From contig JAETXT010000002.1 of NCBI GenBank assembly GCA_019188255.1, positions 4,836,001 to 4,900,000 of the forward strand: DNA of 64,000 nt, written 5' to 3'. The position numbers were made by a program, and so were the translations under genes. Origin of the DNA: Verticillium longisporum. Lineage: Eukaryota; Ascomycota; Sordariomycetes; Glomerellales; Plectosphaerellaceae. The notes under the pieces are model-generated. The model made no database searches. It was not told the origin of the DNA and was given only the letters and a program-made list of their open reading frames with translations. Positions 45,401 to 55,882 of the stretch are shown in pieces. Every line of letters starts with the position of its first letter. The stretch's first letter is position 1.

Positions 45401-47204
45401 CCGCAGAAGGAAAGAGTTGCTGGGTACATCTGCACGATGCCAGTCGTGTGCTTCCTGGCTCACTTCACTACGTAGGTGGGTACCCTATGCTGTCTGTACC
45501 TACCTGCCTTCTGTACCGTGAGTGAATGGGCATGTGTAGTTGGTGCCGATTATGGAGACCACTAGGCACCGCTAGGGGAGCAGCTAACTGCACGACACCA
45601 TCATTTCGAGCAAGTTGGCGACGAAGCTGGGACCATTTATCTCCAGGCGTTGTTTTTTTGGGTAGCTTCCTCCGCATTCAGCTTGCGCTCCGACCCTGCT
45701 AGATCGCTGAGAGATAACGCGCCACGTCCTGCCAAGGTGCACTGTTGAGGGCATCGCAGGTTACCCGTATCATTGATGGAGGGGAAGGAAGCGCGACCAG
45801 TCGCAGCTGCCTCGCTGTCATGACGCACCAACCGGGCCAGGCAAGAAGGAGACGAAGTGCACTTGTCTCTCGGCAGACATTTCTTCCCATTCTTCCCTGA
45901 CAAGCCTGGCTCGTACTTGTCTCTCCATCATCACGAAGTGGGAGGAATACGCCGACCAACCATGACGACTCCCCACCCACACGTCCCCCTAGGGGCCCCC
46001 CTCCCCCCCTTGCAGCCCTTGGCCCCAGGTCGCATTCACATTGGATTGGATTTCGCCATCACAGGCAGTGAGTGAGTGGGAAGAGAGGCACGACCTCAGG
46101 GCGTAGGACTCAGGACCCAGGCAGGACCCACACCACCTGCTCGACTGGACCACACCACGCCTCCACCACGACGACGACTGCCCAGTGAAGGCATCTCACT
46201 CTCAGGAGCGCCCGTGGGCCCCAACTTCCCGTGAAATCGACTGGCTCCCGGGCCTCGCACCCTACTCAACCCGTCCTACCCCAAGGCCTGCGCCCTCCCA
46301 AGCTGCTGCTATCCTGCCTGCCCGTCTGTCCTGTCTGTCCAGTCAGTCCCCCCGTTCAAACAAAGTCGCTCACTCGCCTCCCCTTTCAACTCGCCATACC
46401 TACCCCTTCACAACTCACTACACTCCCTTTTCCCCCAACCCCTCCCAAACAACGACAATCACGACGACGACGCCCTTTGGAGCAGATCAACACCAGCCGA
46501 CCGACGACACTTCTTCCTCTTTTTATTCTCGCCTCTGCGACTCAACTCACTTCTAATACTTTTTGCGCATCTCTTGTCGCATCCTCCCTCACCCGTCGCA
46601 TCGAGACTTTAACTAGTACTCGGTCCTGTCGCGTCGTCGTGGATTTCTCGCTGCGCGACTGTCCTTGACACTCTTCTTACGCCTGCCGTCATTCCACCCC
46701 TTTCTCTGGGCCTCTGTCGACACCTCGCCCGGCCCTCTCACTCTCCCTCTCCCTCCCACGCCAGGCTCCCAGCAACCAGCTCCCAGCTCGAGCTCGGCCC
46801 CTGCCACCCCTGCCATCCGGGTTTCCGTTGGGTTTGGGTTTCGAGAGACCCGCTGCCGCGCCACGCCACGCCACGCTACAGCTCCGGCCACATCATCGCA
46901 CCTGCTGCCTTCCCACCAGGCTTCTCCTTCCCCCTTTTGGTCCGCCTGCCCAGCCTGCAGCAGCCTGCACCAACCTGCACCCGAACCTGCAGTAGACCCA
47001 CAGTTTACGTCAGCCATCACCACCCGTCGCCTCCCTGCCCTCCCCTGCTGCTCACTCATCTCACCCTGCACCCCGGTCTCAACACGCAATCAGCCTTCCA
47101 TCTCACCCGCCATCAACAACGTCGGACGGCTCATTCACGAAGCGTCCTCGTCGCTTCAGACATCGCCCCGAACGACCATCTCTCTCGTCTCCCGCTCACA
47201 GAGC
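42480..47204. other. 4.7 kb region without a supported gene, ending in a CT-rich leader
   Basis: No frame in 42480-46100 shows conservation or an exon structure I can defend. A 17-base near-palindrome lies at 42591-42607, and a GTACC-rich stretch near 45470-45520. From about 46190 the sequence is strongly pyrimidine-rich and looks like a long leader for the AHC1-like gene. The open frame beginning at 46665 runs into that gene, but its first 180 codons are low-complexity Pro/Ser/Thr/Cys-rich sequence. Confidence 0.5.
42591..42607. repeat. 17-base palindrome
   Basis: GCAGTGCC and GGCACTGC are perfect 8-base reverse complements around a single T. It lies 112 bases upstream of the Zn2Cys6 gene start, in the right place for a dimeric regulator site, but no factor is known. 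Confidence 0.8.
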
Positions 47205-49217
47205 ATGCTCACCTCGTTTCGCTTTTGGGGCTCTGAACGCGGAAGCACGCTCTTCGACCACGACACTCACTCCATGCAGTCCTCTGACGCCATCCGCCAA
47301 CACATCTTTCACCCAGGCAGCCACAGCCGCCCCTTGACCACGACTGCTTCTTCGACGCCAGTGCGACCGACCAAGAGGAGACTGGAAACCAGTGACGATT
47401 CTGATTCTCATGCAACGCTCACCGAACCGCCCGCCACCAAGCGGACCAAGATGAATGCCCTCATCGCCGCCGACGTCACCCCCCTGTCGGCCGGCGCAGT
47501 AGAGACCACCATCCAGACCGAGCCCGCGCCGTCCGTTGTGATGCCGACTGCCCCAGCTGCCAACGACCTGGACAAGGCACGCGATGCTATTCACAACCAG
47601 TTTGGTCTTGAGATTCTGCTGAAGCATGACGAGTTGCGACTTGTTGATCAGGAGCTGGCCAAGTGCCAGGTTGCACTCGAGCAGCTCCGAAGGTGCCACC
47701 TCATCCCGTATCCCGTTACCTGTCCCACACCCGAGCAGATGGCCACTCTCAGCAGCGGCAAAGGCCCCGCTGTGCAACCTCGTCCCGGTGAGATGGTGCC
47801 AGAATGGGCTCCGCCTTTTGGTGTTGTCGATGGTCCCTACGCTCGTCACTACGCCAAGTGGCTCATCCCCGATCCCAAGTTTGACGGCATGCAGCCTGAG
47901 TGGCATCCCGTCATGGAGACTGTTGGTCGCAGGACGTCGGCGGAAGGTCGCACGACCAGGAACAGCATCGTCGATTTTGCCAGCCTGAGCAAGCCACGTT
48001 CTGGCAGGGGCATGTCCCATCACAAGCTGCAGTCTCTCTCCAACGGCTACCCTCAGCCCAAGGAGAAGGCTGGGCCTTGTGTGCTCAAGCGCTCCGACGG
48101 TCAGACGGTCAAGCTAGTCTGCATCGATTGCCAAAGGGACAACTTCTCCAGTACTCAAGGCTTCATCAATCACTGCCGCATAGCCCACAGACGAGATTTC
48201 AAGAGCCACGAGGAGGCCGCCGTTCACTGCGGTCACCCCATCGAACCGACCGACGGCGCGGCTTCTGCCGCCGCTGTTGCGCCTGCGGCGGCCGAGGAGA
48301 AGGAAAAGGCAAGCGGCCCTGCAAGCTTCGCCCCGACTGCCTCGGGACTCGTGCACCCCTTCGCCCAGCCCCAGGTCATCACTGATCAACAGGCATACGC
48401 TGCTTTGCACTCGCGCATCGAAGCCTCTCTCGAGTTGTACCGTCAGGGCAAGCTGCCCGGGGTCACTTCCATTCCTACCACTGTCCCCAAGGTCGCATCA
48501 GGCGAAGCGAAGAAGTCGGACGGCGGATTTGTCTCCGCTCGCGAGACCCCTTTCCTCTCGAGCTTGATGAAGAAGAGGAAATTCCAGGGCGATCTGGGCG
48601 ATATTGTCCGCGATGCCAAGGAGAAGATATCGATGGACGATCTCATGTCACCGGCTGAAGATTCGGAAGATGCGGAGCACTCCTTCGCCAGCACCGATGG
48701 CCAGCCAAAGGAGACGTTTGCTGCCTCCCGAGCTCCCGTCATGCGCGTGCCTGCGAGGATGGTCTTGTCTCCGGCACCCACCGGTCCGTCGACAAGACCA
48801 ACCAGCAGCAAGGCTCGCTCGCCTCAACAACTGGGCTTCGCCTCTCCGACTAGCATGTCTGACAAGGACGATGACCGCAAGATGCTGCTGCTGCAGGATG
48901 ACGACGTCGATATGGATGCCGACATGAGTCCCAACACCATGGTCAGCAACAATGCCCCTTCGCTCGTTAGCGACGACGGAGAGTACGATGACTCTGATGA
49001 TGGGTCTTCCATGAGTGATGTCAGCGATGGCGCCGAGTCTGTATCGGACGTGGCTGAGATCAACATTGATGAGGACAGCGAGCCGCGATCCCTCCGTCAT
49101 CACCGGACTTCGAGCGGTGTCGTTTCGGGAGCCGTGCGCTTGAAGAAGGAGGAATCCAAACACGTCACTTTCGTCAGCCCTGTCAACAAGAGTGCCAAAC
49201 GAGCTCGGAAAGTGTAG
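47205..49217 (+). CDS. AHC1-like C2H2 zinc-finger protein
   Basis: The frame from MLTSFRFWGSERG encodes 670 residues. An in-frame ATG at 46665 would add 180 residues of low-complexity Pro/Ser/Thr sequence that reads like a pyrimidine-rich leader, so the later Met is preferred. The conserved block VLKRSDGQTVKLVCIDCQRD followed by NFSSTQGFINHCRIAHRRDF and SHEEAAVHCG is the AHC1-like zinc finger; in yeast Ahc1 belongs to the ADA histone acetyltransferase complex. N-terminal features are a basic KRRLE segment and LEILLKHDELRLVDQELAKC (predicted helical). The C-terminal third is acidic and disordered (SDDGEYDDSDDGSSMSD), ending in a basic KKEESKHVTF stretch. A chromatin role in the nucleus is inferred from the zinc finger. 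Single exon, frame intact. Confidence 0.82.
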   Translation: MLTSFRFWGSERGSTLFDHDTHSMQSSDAIRQHIFHPGSHSRPLTTTASSTPVRPTKRRLETSDDSDSHATLTEPPATKRTKMNALIAADVTPLSAGAVETTIQTEPAPSVVMPTAPAANDLDKARDAIHNQFGLEILLKHDELRLVDQELAKCQVALEQLRRCHLIPYPVTCPTPEQMATLSSGKGPAVQPRPGEMVPEWAPPFGVVDGPYARHYAKWLIPDPKFDGMQPEWHPVMETVGRRTSAEGRTTRNSIVDFASLSKPRSGRGMSHHKLQSLSNGYPQPKEKAGPCVLKRSDGQTVKLVCIDCQRDNFSSTQGFINHCRIAHRRDFKSHEEAAVHCGHPIEPTDGAASAAAVAPAAAEEKEKASGPASFAPTASGLVHPFAQPQVITDQQAYAALHSRIEASLELYRQGKLPGVTSIPTTVPKVASGEAKKSDGGFVSARETPFLSSLMKKRKFQGDLGDIVRDAKEKISMDDLMSPAEDSEDAEHSFASTDGQPKETFAASRAPVMRVPARMVLSPAPTGPSTRPTSSKARSPQQLGFASPTSMSDKDDDRKMLLLQDDDVDMDADMSPNTMVSNNAPSLVSDDGEYDDSDDGSSMSDVSDGAESVSDVAEINIDEDSEPRSLRHHRTSSGVVSGAVRLKKEESKHVTFVSPVNKSAKRARKV

Positions 49218-50372
49218 GGCGACTGCCAACTGCCGGCTCTACGACTGTTGAGCTCACCTTGCCACTTTGCCCCAAACCCATCGACAGGTACGCCGCTGTC
49301 AGCGCAGCCTGCTTTTCTGACCTCATCGCCGCCACCTACTTTGGATTCTGTGCCTTTTCTGGGCGATGAGGGTCATTTACACCAAACAACAAAAACACCT
49401 ACTCATTTTACTGCCCGCTTATTCCTCTTCACTCTTCATTTTCCGTTCATTGACGGACCCGACGCAACCAGGGTCACACGGGGTAAAAATGGTCTGGCAC
49501 GGACCGAACCAGCTGAGGATGGGGCTGGTCACAATTGTTAGAGATATCACACGGCGTCGAGGGGTTTGCTTGGGCAGCGTCCGTGTTCTTTCTTTCTTCC
49601 TTGCGCATTGATTTTATCTTGCTTGTAGATTTTTTTATTACTCCTCCCCTCCAGCAGCAGCAGTGCTTCTATCGAGCGAGATGGGTCTGGACAGGAGACG
49701 TGCGCCGCCTCTGGATGAGCCAGAGGCTACGCTCTACCTTTGAAGGGAAGAAAAAGGGACCTACCTGTACGAGGGCTTGTGTTGTATCACTAGTAGCTGA
49801 GAGAGGCTTGACGAATCATCATGAGAGCATTCGCGCTGGCGATTTGCATACAACCAAACTCGTTATTCTTGCTGTGACATGTGACTTGACCATCCCATGA
49901 GACTCGCTCACTCCATTTGCAATCAAGGGGGAGGGAGACATTGATTTGACGGATTGTCTTAGACCCTTTCTATTGCGGGTCTGCCAGACGTGGGACTCAA
50001 CCGACACCTCTACGATGTCTAAGACAGTTTGCTTTTGGGGATGGGCATGTATGTCTCACCACCCGGACAACAAAGAAAAACAAGACGAGCATTGAACGTC
50101 ACGATTTCAAAAGACTGTACAAGATGGGTAATTGTCTTGATTGTTGTAAATGTAGCGTTACACAAAATAACGTTCTCGTAACAGGGTATGTACAAGAGAT
50201 ATGTGATTAATGTGTAAAGGCGAAACGCGGGTCAAGTGCCCGACGAGGGAGGTTGTAAAAGCCACAACGCTGCGGCAGTCCCATCTTTTCCCCTCAGTGT
50301 CATCCTCTCTATCGTGCTTCCTCGCCGCTCAACTCAGTCTGTTGCAAAAAAAGGGAGTTCCTTCGACCGTTT
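49218..50372. other. Convergent 3' region between AHC1-like and GPI-protein genes
   Basis: About 1.15 kb with both neighbours pointing into it. T-rich 3' flanks; no supported gene. Confidence 0.6.
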
Positions 50373-50957
50373 TTACAGCACGGCAGCGACGACGCCTGCA
50401 ACGGCGAGCAGCAGGCCGCCCGTATGGCGGGCCAGCTGAGCGACGCCGACGTTGGGCGAGCCGGTCTCGTCCGTGTTCTGGACGAAAGTGCCAGTGGCGG
50501 ACTGGCCGCCGGTCGTGGTCGGGCTGTCGGTCGCGTCGGCGGTGGTAGCGGACGGGGTGCGGGTGGCCGTCGTGGTCTTGTCCGTGGCGGTGGCGGCGTG
50601 ACGGGCGGCGGTGCCGTAGAGGGAGGCGTTCTGGCAGTTGACGGTCACCTGGGAGCGGTAGGTCGCGCCGCGCGTGTCCTTGGGGCAGTTGTTGAAGCAG
50701 GTGGATATAGCCTCGGAGGCAGCGCACATGCACTCGTAGTCGAGGGCGGTGCAGGCCTCGAGCTGTTGGGAGGGCGTGGGCGGTTAGCTTTTGCCTTTTT
50801 TCTGTGACGAAGAACGAGTGCGCTGAGAGGGCTGGTGTCTCACCTTCTTCATCTCGCTGCCGAGGCAGATATCGACAATGTAGTTGGCCTCGCAGTGGGG
50901 GTCCTGGGCCGTGACGGCAGTGGCGGCGAGGAGGACGAAGGGGATGAAGAACTTCAT
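50373..50957 (-). CDS. GPI-anchored Cys-rich Ser/Thr-rich surface protein
   Basis: Exons on the minus strand are 50957-50844 and 50762-50373 (81-base intron), giving 167 residues. The signal peptide is MKFFIPFVLLAATAVTA. The mature N-terminal domain has about eight cysteines (HCEANYIVDICLGSEMKKLE, then ACTALDYECMC, STCFNNCPKDTRG and VNCQN), resembling fungal proteins described as GPI-anchored serine-threonine-rich and loosely similar to CFEM domains. A Thr/Ser-rich, probably O-glycosylated stalk (TATDKTTTATRTPSATT) follows. The hydrophobic C-terminus (GGLLLAVAGVVAAVL) after a small-residue region fits a GPI-attachment signal. Likely on the plasma membrane or cell wall; molecular role unknown. 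Confidence 0.85.
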
Positions 50958-52379
50958 TGTGGATAGCGGGAGGGGGTGAGCGGGTGGAGGGTTTATGGTA
51001 TTAGGTATTAGTGAGTGGTTTGATAACGAAAGTAAGCGTCCCGAGGGATCAGCGAGTGGAAGAGGGTGAGTTTGAGGATGTGGAGGTGGAGGATGGAGGA
51101 GCTGAGGTGAAGGTCAGAATGGTGAGAGGGTGGACGGGCAGGATGTGATATATCATTGAGGAAGCTTGTCACGGCGCACGGATCGGATGGACAGGGTCAT
51201 TGGCAATGGGGTCAATAGTGGCGCTACCTGGCGACGTTGAACCTGGGGATCAAAGTCAAACATGTGGTAAAAAAAAAGGCCGAGAGTCGGGCTCCGACCA
51301 GGTCACACACGCTCTCCCCTTCACGCAAGGGGGGCGCGTGTGATGAGCATGACTGGGCAGCACGGGGAGACATCGTCTCGGGAGAGAAAGCAAAGAGTGG
51401 CGGCTTGTCTGTGGGGATTCAGGAGGAGAAGATGAGGCTTGTGAGGCGTGTGAGGCTTGCAAATGGCCTGGCGCCGTACCTATGATTGTGGTGTCTCGTC
51501 TGGATTGAGGAGTGGAATGGCGGACGGTACAATCTCGTTACCGTGGAGAGGAGATCCGGGGAATCACGAGTGGCATGTGTAAGTCCTCTGCGACCATGAA
51601 CTTTTCTTGCCGTAGGATGATGCACCTCATACAGCCTGCAGCCCGTCTTGTTTCACTGCATAGCGATGCCTGTTGGTCGAAGCCTTGAGAGATGAGCCGG
51701 GAGACGGATGGGAGCCGAGGGAGATGAAGTTAACTTTTAGGCGTGAGCCGTCCTTCTTCTTGCCGTTGCTCTCGCTTCCCCCATGCCCAGGGTTCAGGGG
51801 TTGCGACTCGAATGCACCGGGCGCTTGTGATTCGCCCATGAGGTCCGGGTAGATCTCTTTTGCTTTCTGGACTCCAGTCCGGGTTGGGATCGGGGGCCTG
51901 GGTCTTGACCTGCACTGCACCGGGCCAGATCCGATGGGGATAACGAGGGGAGACCAGCAACGGCCCAAGTGACTGTAGATGGATATTTCATGTATAGGTG
52001 TCAAGTGCCGGGAAATGGCTGCCTTTCCCTCGTCGACGGGACAATATCAATGCTGTGAAGGCGCTCTGAGAAGCACCCGTGCTTTCAATCTCGTCCTTGG
52101 ATGGGTTCCAGAGATTATAGTCTCTGTCTGGTCATCATCCCCGAGACATCCTTCTTTTTTCTCGACATATCTTCCCTGATCGCCTGAGCCAGGCGATTGA
52201 TCGACTGACGGTCTGTCCCACGCCGCTGCCACTGCTACCATCAATGGCGGCAGCCTGTCTGTACTTTGTAGGCCCCCAATCGATGGAAATACGAGGCCTT
52301 GTGCGACAGCCACGCAACGCGCCAGAGACAACCCCACTTCCACCCTCTCTTATCTTAATTGAGGCGACTCAGCCGTGGC
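50958..52379. other. Gene-free region between the GPI protein and the Hv1-like gene
   Basis: 1.4 kb holding the GPI-protein promoter and the 3' flank of the channel gene, both on the minus strand. A small hairpin (ATCGCCT and AGGCGAT, 5-base loop) lies at 52179-52197. No supported gene. Confidence 0.55.
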
Positions 52380-53088
52380 TCACACTTGATGCCTTTCCTT
52401 CAACAGGGTGTTCACCGTTCGCAGTTTGTCGAGTTCACTGGCCATGCTCTCTATGCGCTCGGCAGCGCCCATGCTCATCTCCTCGACCATCTTGGCAAAG
52501 CGGAAGAGGCGGAACACAATGACCAGTGATGCAATGTCTTCGATGATGCCGTGGGACAGTAGGTCGACGACGAAGCTCATAACGATGACTACCGCGTCGA
52601 GGCAGTGGAACCAGTCACTGAGATACCTGGTTTGATGGTCAATTACATAGTGGCTTCGCGGACCTCGCGCCACAACCTTGTCACGACATGATGTGCACGG
52701 GACAACTGCAATAGCTGGAGAGGATCATCACTCACTTGAGCCCGAAAGCCACGATGCAGAGGACCAACTCGAGGAGGAACAGGCTGCTAAACACCAGTCC
52801 AGCCCTCGTTAGGGCTTGGCGCTCGTTGCCTGTCCATGCCGGCCTCTGGAGCTTCTCGTTGCGGCGGTCGCATTCCACCAGCTCGATGAAGATGTTCGCG
52901 AGTCAGGCCGCCACGTCCAGCGCGACGAGTACAAGCACGACTATGTGCTTCCTCCTCGATGAGAGAAGCTGCGGAAGCTGGGCCCGCTGCTGAGGTTCGT
53001 GTGAGGCTGGTTCCGGTAGTCCTTGTTCAGGATGCTCGTTAGTGGTATCCCTCAGAAGGGGCAGCTGCGTGTCGTCTGTCCGAGGCAT
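52380..53088 (-). CDS. Hv1-like voltage-gated proton channel; TGA inside segment S1
   Basis: Hv1 channels consist of a voltage-sensor domain alone and let protons out of the cytosol. Exons on the minus strand are 53088-52736 and 52626-52380 (109-base intron), 200 codons including the stop. Four membrane segments are visible: S1 (HIVVLVLVALDVAA, carrying the Asp that matches the Hv1 selectivity residue), S2 (GLVFSSLFLLELVLCIVAFG), S3 (FHCLDAVVIVMSFVVDLL) and S4 (VIVFRLFRFAK, with Arg/Lys gating charges), then a C-terminal coiled coil (ERIESMASELDKLRTVNTLL) for dimerisation. A TGA at 52905-52903 (codon 62) interrupts S1, and the frame continues at once with LANIFIELVECDRRN. No intron could remove it. 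Options are pseudogene, base error or readthrough (TGA-C is a leaky context). Confidence 0.7.
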
Positions 53089-55132
53089 TCTATTTGCTGC
53101 GTGGTCTCATGCCCCGGGATTGCATTATGTTGAATATTCTCGACGTTACGTTCGGCAACTTGGATGTAATGTCTGTCATGTTCACTGGGTTTTGGCTTCA
53201 TTGAACCTTCTTCAACTGGAAGGGTTGCGTCATCATCCCAACTCCACCAAAACGTCAGAGCCATCGAAATGCCCGACACGCGCGGTTCAGTCCTTCGTGC
53301 AAAAACCTGAAGCTACGATTCCACAGGAATGCGGTGAATGCATTGGTCCATACTTCGCTTTTTCTCATCACCCAGTGGTGTATTCGACATTTCCAGTGAT
53401 CTCCTCCTATGCTTCCCTATCCTTGGTCCTTCTCGACTCCCAAACTGTAACATCCTTTCAGAAAAGCCCAATCATGGAGAAAGGTATCGTGGCGCCACTC
53501 TTGTGAAAATCAGGCAATTTACAGTAAGCTGATGCATCAAGCCCGAGGCCTGGTCACTAACACAACAATCACGATGACCAATAGTGACTAATGGGACATC
53601 GTGGCTTCCGTTACTCCCTTCTGTGTGATTCGCCTCAGATGTGGCGAGTTGGGCAGACGGAACTTCGGCGCAATATTGACCTGATGGTATAGACTCAACG
53701 GCGTTGCCATCTCGTCATAGAGAACCTCTGTCGGGAGGCTCAGGGGGCTGCCCTGGGACACGAAGGCTGCGGTAGCACGTATATAGGGCTGTAAATGGCA
53801 CCTCAGGCCGCAGATGTTCATTTATCAAATGTTCTCCAAACCTGTATCTAACCATTGACTGCGGTAATGACGTTGCGGCAGACCCCTTCACTCTGACCTT
53901 GAGCTGCCTCACTCAGGTATCTCTCTGGCGACAACATGATAACCTTGCTCTGACAGTAGCCTTCGATTACGAAGCTTAGTACTTCTGCCTCTGAAAAGGG
54001 GGTCGATGCTGCTTCCTGGCATGGCAGGTTGCCTACTAGGTAATGTTATGCAATATCTAGGATCTGGTGTTGGCTATCAGCTTGTGTTATTTGCTATCTG
54101 CTTTCAATCGCCTGATGTCGAGTCTCCGAGTATGTATTACTTATACTTTCCCGAGACCTTCAAGATTTTAGAAGCACTACGAAAGTAAGAAAACGGGGCT
54201 GCTGGGTACCTAGTCTCCTGGGAAGCCTGCGAAATCCATTCTCTATCCATGCGCCTCCACCAACCACGACGTGCATAAGTGCTGGTTAAACAGACACCGC
54301 AAAACATCGTCGGTATATATCTTATCGTGAACCACTGGCGCAGTAGTGCTCATATCAGAGCTTACACACCAGCTGCCCTAGTTTTTGGCGCCAGGGTCCA
54401 TGTGAACATGAGCCGTGATCTGGCGATGTTGAGAATAATATAGCGGATGGAAGAGCAAGGTTTCGGCCATTTTCTCAGAGGGACGGGTTAGACGCTGACA
54501 CGTGGATCCGACAAAACTGATCTTTCAGAGTGCAGGGTGATAATCATGCCTCGAGTGCGAGGGGCGATGTGAGTGAATGCCAGGACGCCCTCAGCCTTAC
54601 TTCAAGGTGAAGTGAGCTGAAAATGGGCGGGCGATACGGTGGTGGGGCAGCTTGAGTCACTGTTGGGCGTGTACAGCTTATCGATAAGAGGTGCTTGCTC
54701 GTCACCAACGGGTTCGGTACGCACGACGCGACCCATCAACCTCGTCCCAGTAACGGCTCAAACCCGTCGCTATCAACCAGCCTTGCCCAACGCTGCCACC
54801 TACCTTTGCCGAACCTTGCCTTCGCCCGCACTTGAGTTGCATCTTGCATAAAGGTGAGTGTTCCATAAGATAACGGAACCTTCCGTGCATCACTGTCGGC
54901 GATCACACCCTTCCAATGGGACATGTAGCTCTCGGACCGCATCGACCTCGTTCGCGAGCATTCCCTTGCATCACTCCTGCTTGCCCCCGCCCCATCCTCC
55001 CACCTCAATCACTCGCACCAAAACCTGAGAGCATGCCAGATGATCTTACACTTTGAACTGTAGAAATTTTTCGACGAACAACTTGTTCCCTGCCGTACCG
55101 ATCCTAACCCGCGCAACAACACGGTCGCAAGC
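53089..55132. other. 2 kb gene-free divergent region
   Basis: It lies between the Hv1-like gene (leftward) and the PABPN1/Pab2 gene (rightward), so it contains both promoters. Small frames show no family features, and no repeats were noticed. Confidence 0.55.
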
Positions 55133-55882
55133 ATGGCCGACGTCAAGCCTGAGACCCAGCCTGAAGAGCTGCCCGTCGATGTTGAGCAACAAGACACCCC
55201 GGCCGACAACCAACAGGCCGCTGAGGATGATGGTCATGATGAGGTGGGCAAATCCTTGCAGCGCAGCTAGCAGGAACAAGAGGAGGCATCGTGAGACTGA
55301 CCCTCAGGGTTTAGGAAGAAATCTCGGCCATGAAGCGCCGTGTTGCCGAGATGGAAGAGGAGGCTGCCAAGCTGCGAGAGATGCAGGCTACTCTGGATAC
55401 CCAGACCCAGGACATCTCGGATAACAAGGAGGATATTGACAGCCGCAGTATCTTCGTCGGCAACGTCGACTATTCGGCCTCGCCCGAGGAGATCCAGGCT
55501 CACTTCCAGAGCTGCGGGTCCATCAACCGAGTCACGATTCTGCTCGACAAGTTCACCGGCCAGCCCAAGGGGTGCGTTTGCATTTTTACTCCCGCCAGCA
55601 GGCCTACCGTCGCTAATCAAGCCCCATTGCAGATACGCCTATGTTGAGTTTACCGAACCCAGCCTCGTTGCGCAGGCCCTCGTTCTTAACGAGAGCGTAT
55701 TCAAGGGCCGCAACATCAAGGTCGTCCCCAAGCGCACCAACATTCCCGGCATGACCCGTGGACGCGGTCGGGGTGGTATCCGCGGCGGCCGGGGCGGCTT
55801 CGGTGGCCGGGGCGGCTTCAACCCGCGGGGCTACAGAGGCGGATACCGCGGACGCGGCGGCAGAGGATTTACCCCGTACTAG
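55133..55882 (+). CDS. pab2: Nuclear poly(A)-binding protein 2 (PABPN1/Pab2 type)
   Basis: Nuclear RNA-binding protein that coats poly(A) tails and in fungi links them to the exosome. Exons are 55133-55243, 55315-55571 and 55633-55882, giving 205 residues. Order is an acidic N-terminus ([20 protein letters not shown]), a coiled coil ([20 protein letters not shown]), one RRM with RNP2 IFVGNV and RNP1-like GYAYVEF (split by the second intron), and an Arg/Gly-rich tail ([16 protein letters not shown]) of the kind methylated on arginine. This architecture and size match the family closely. The symbol is assigned by family, not by species. Confidence 0.93.

Noticed and set aside
52179..52197. Hairpin ATCGCCT/AGGCGAT
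   Set aside because: Seven-base arms are expected by chance in 64 kb; nothing else supports a function.
52903..52905. Selenocysteine at the TGA of the Hv1-like gene
   Set aside because: TGA where Cys is plausible is a typical sign, but ascomycetes lack the selenocysteine machinery and no SECIS-like structure was seen.
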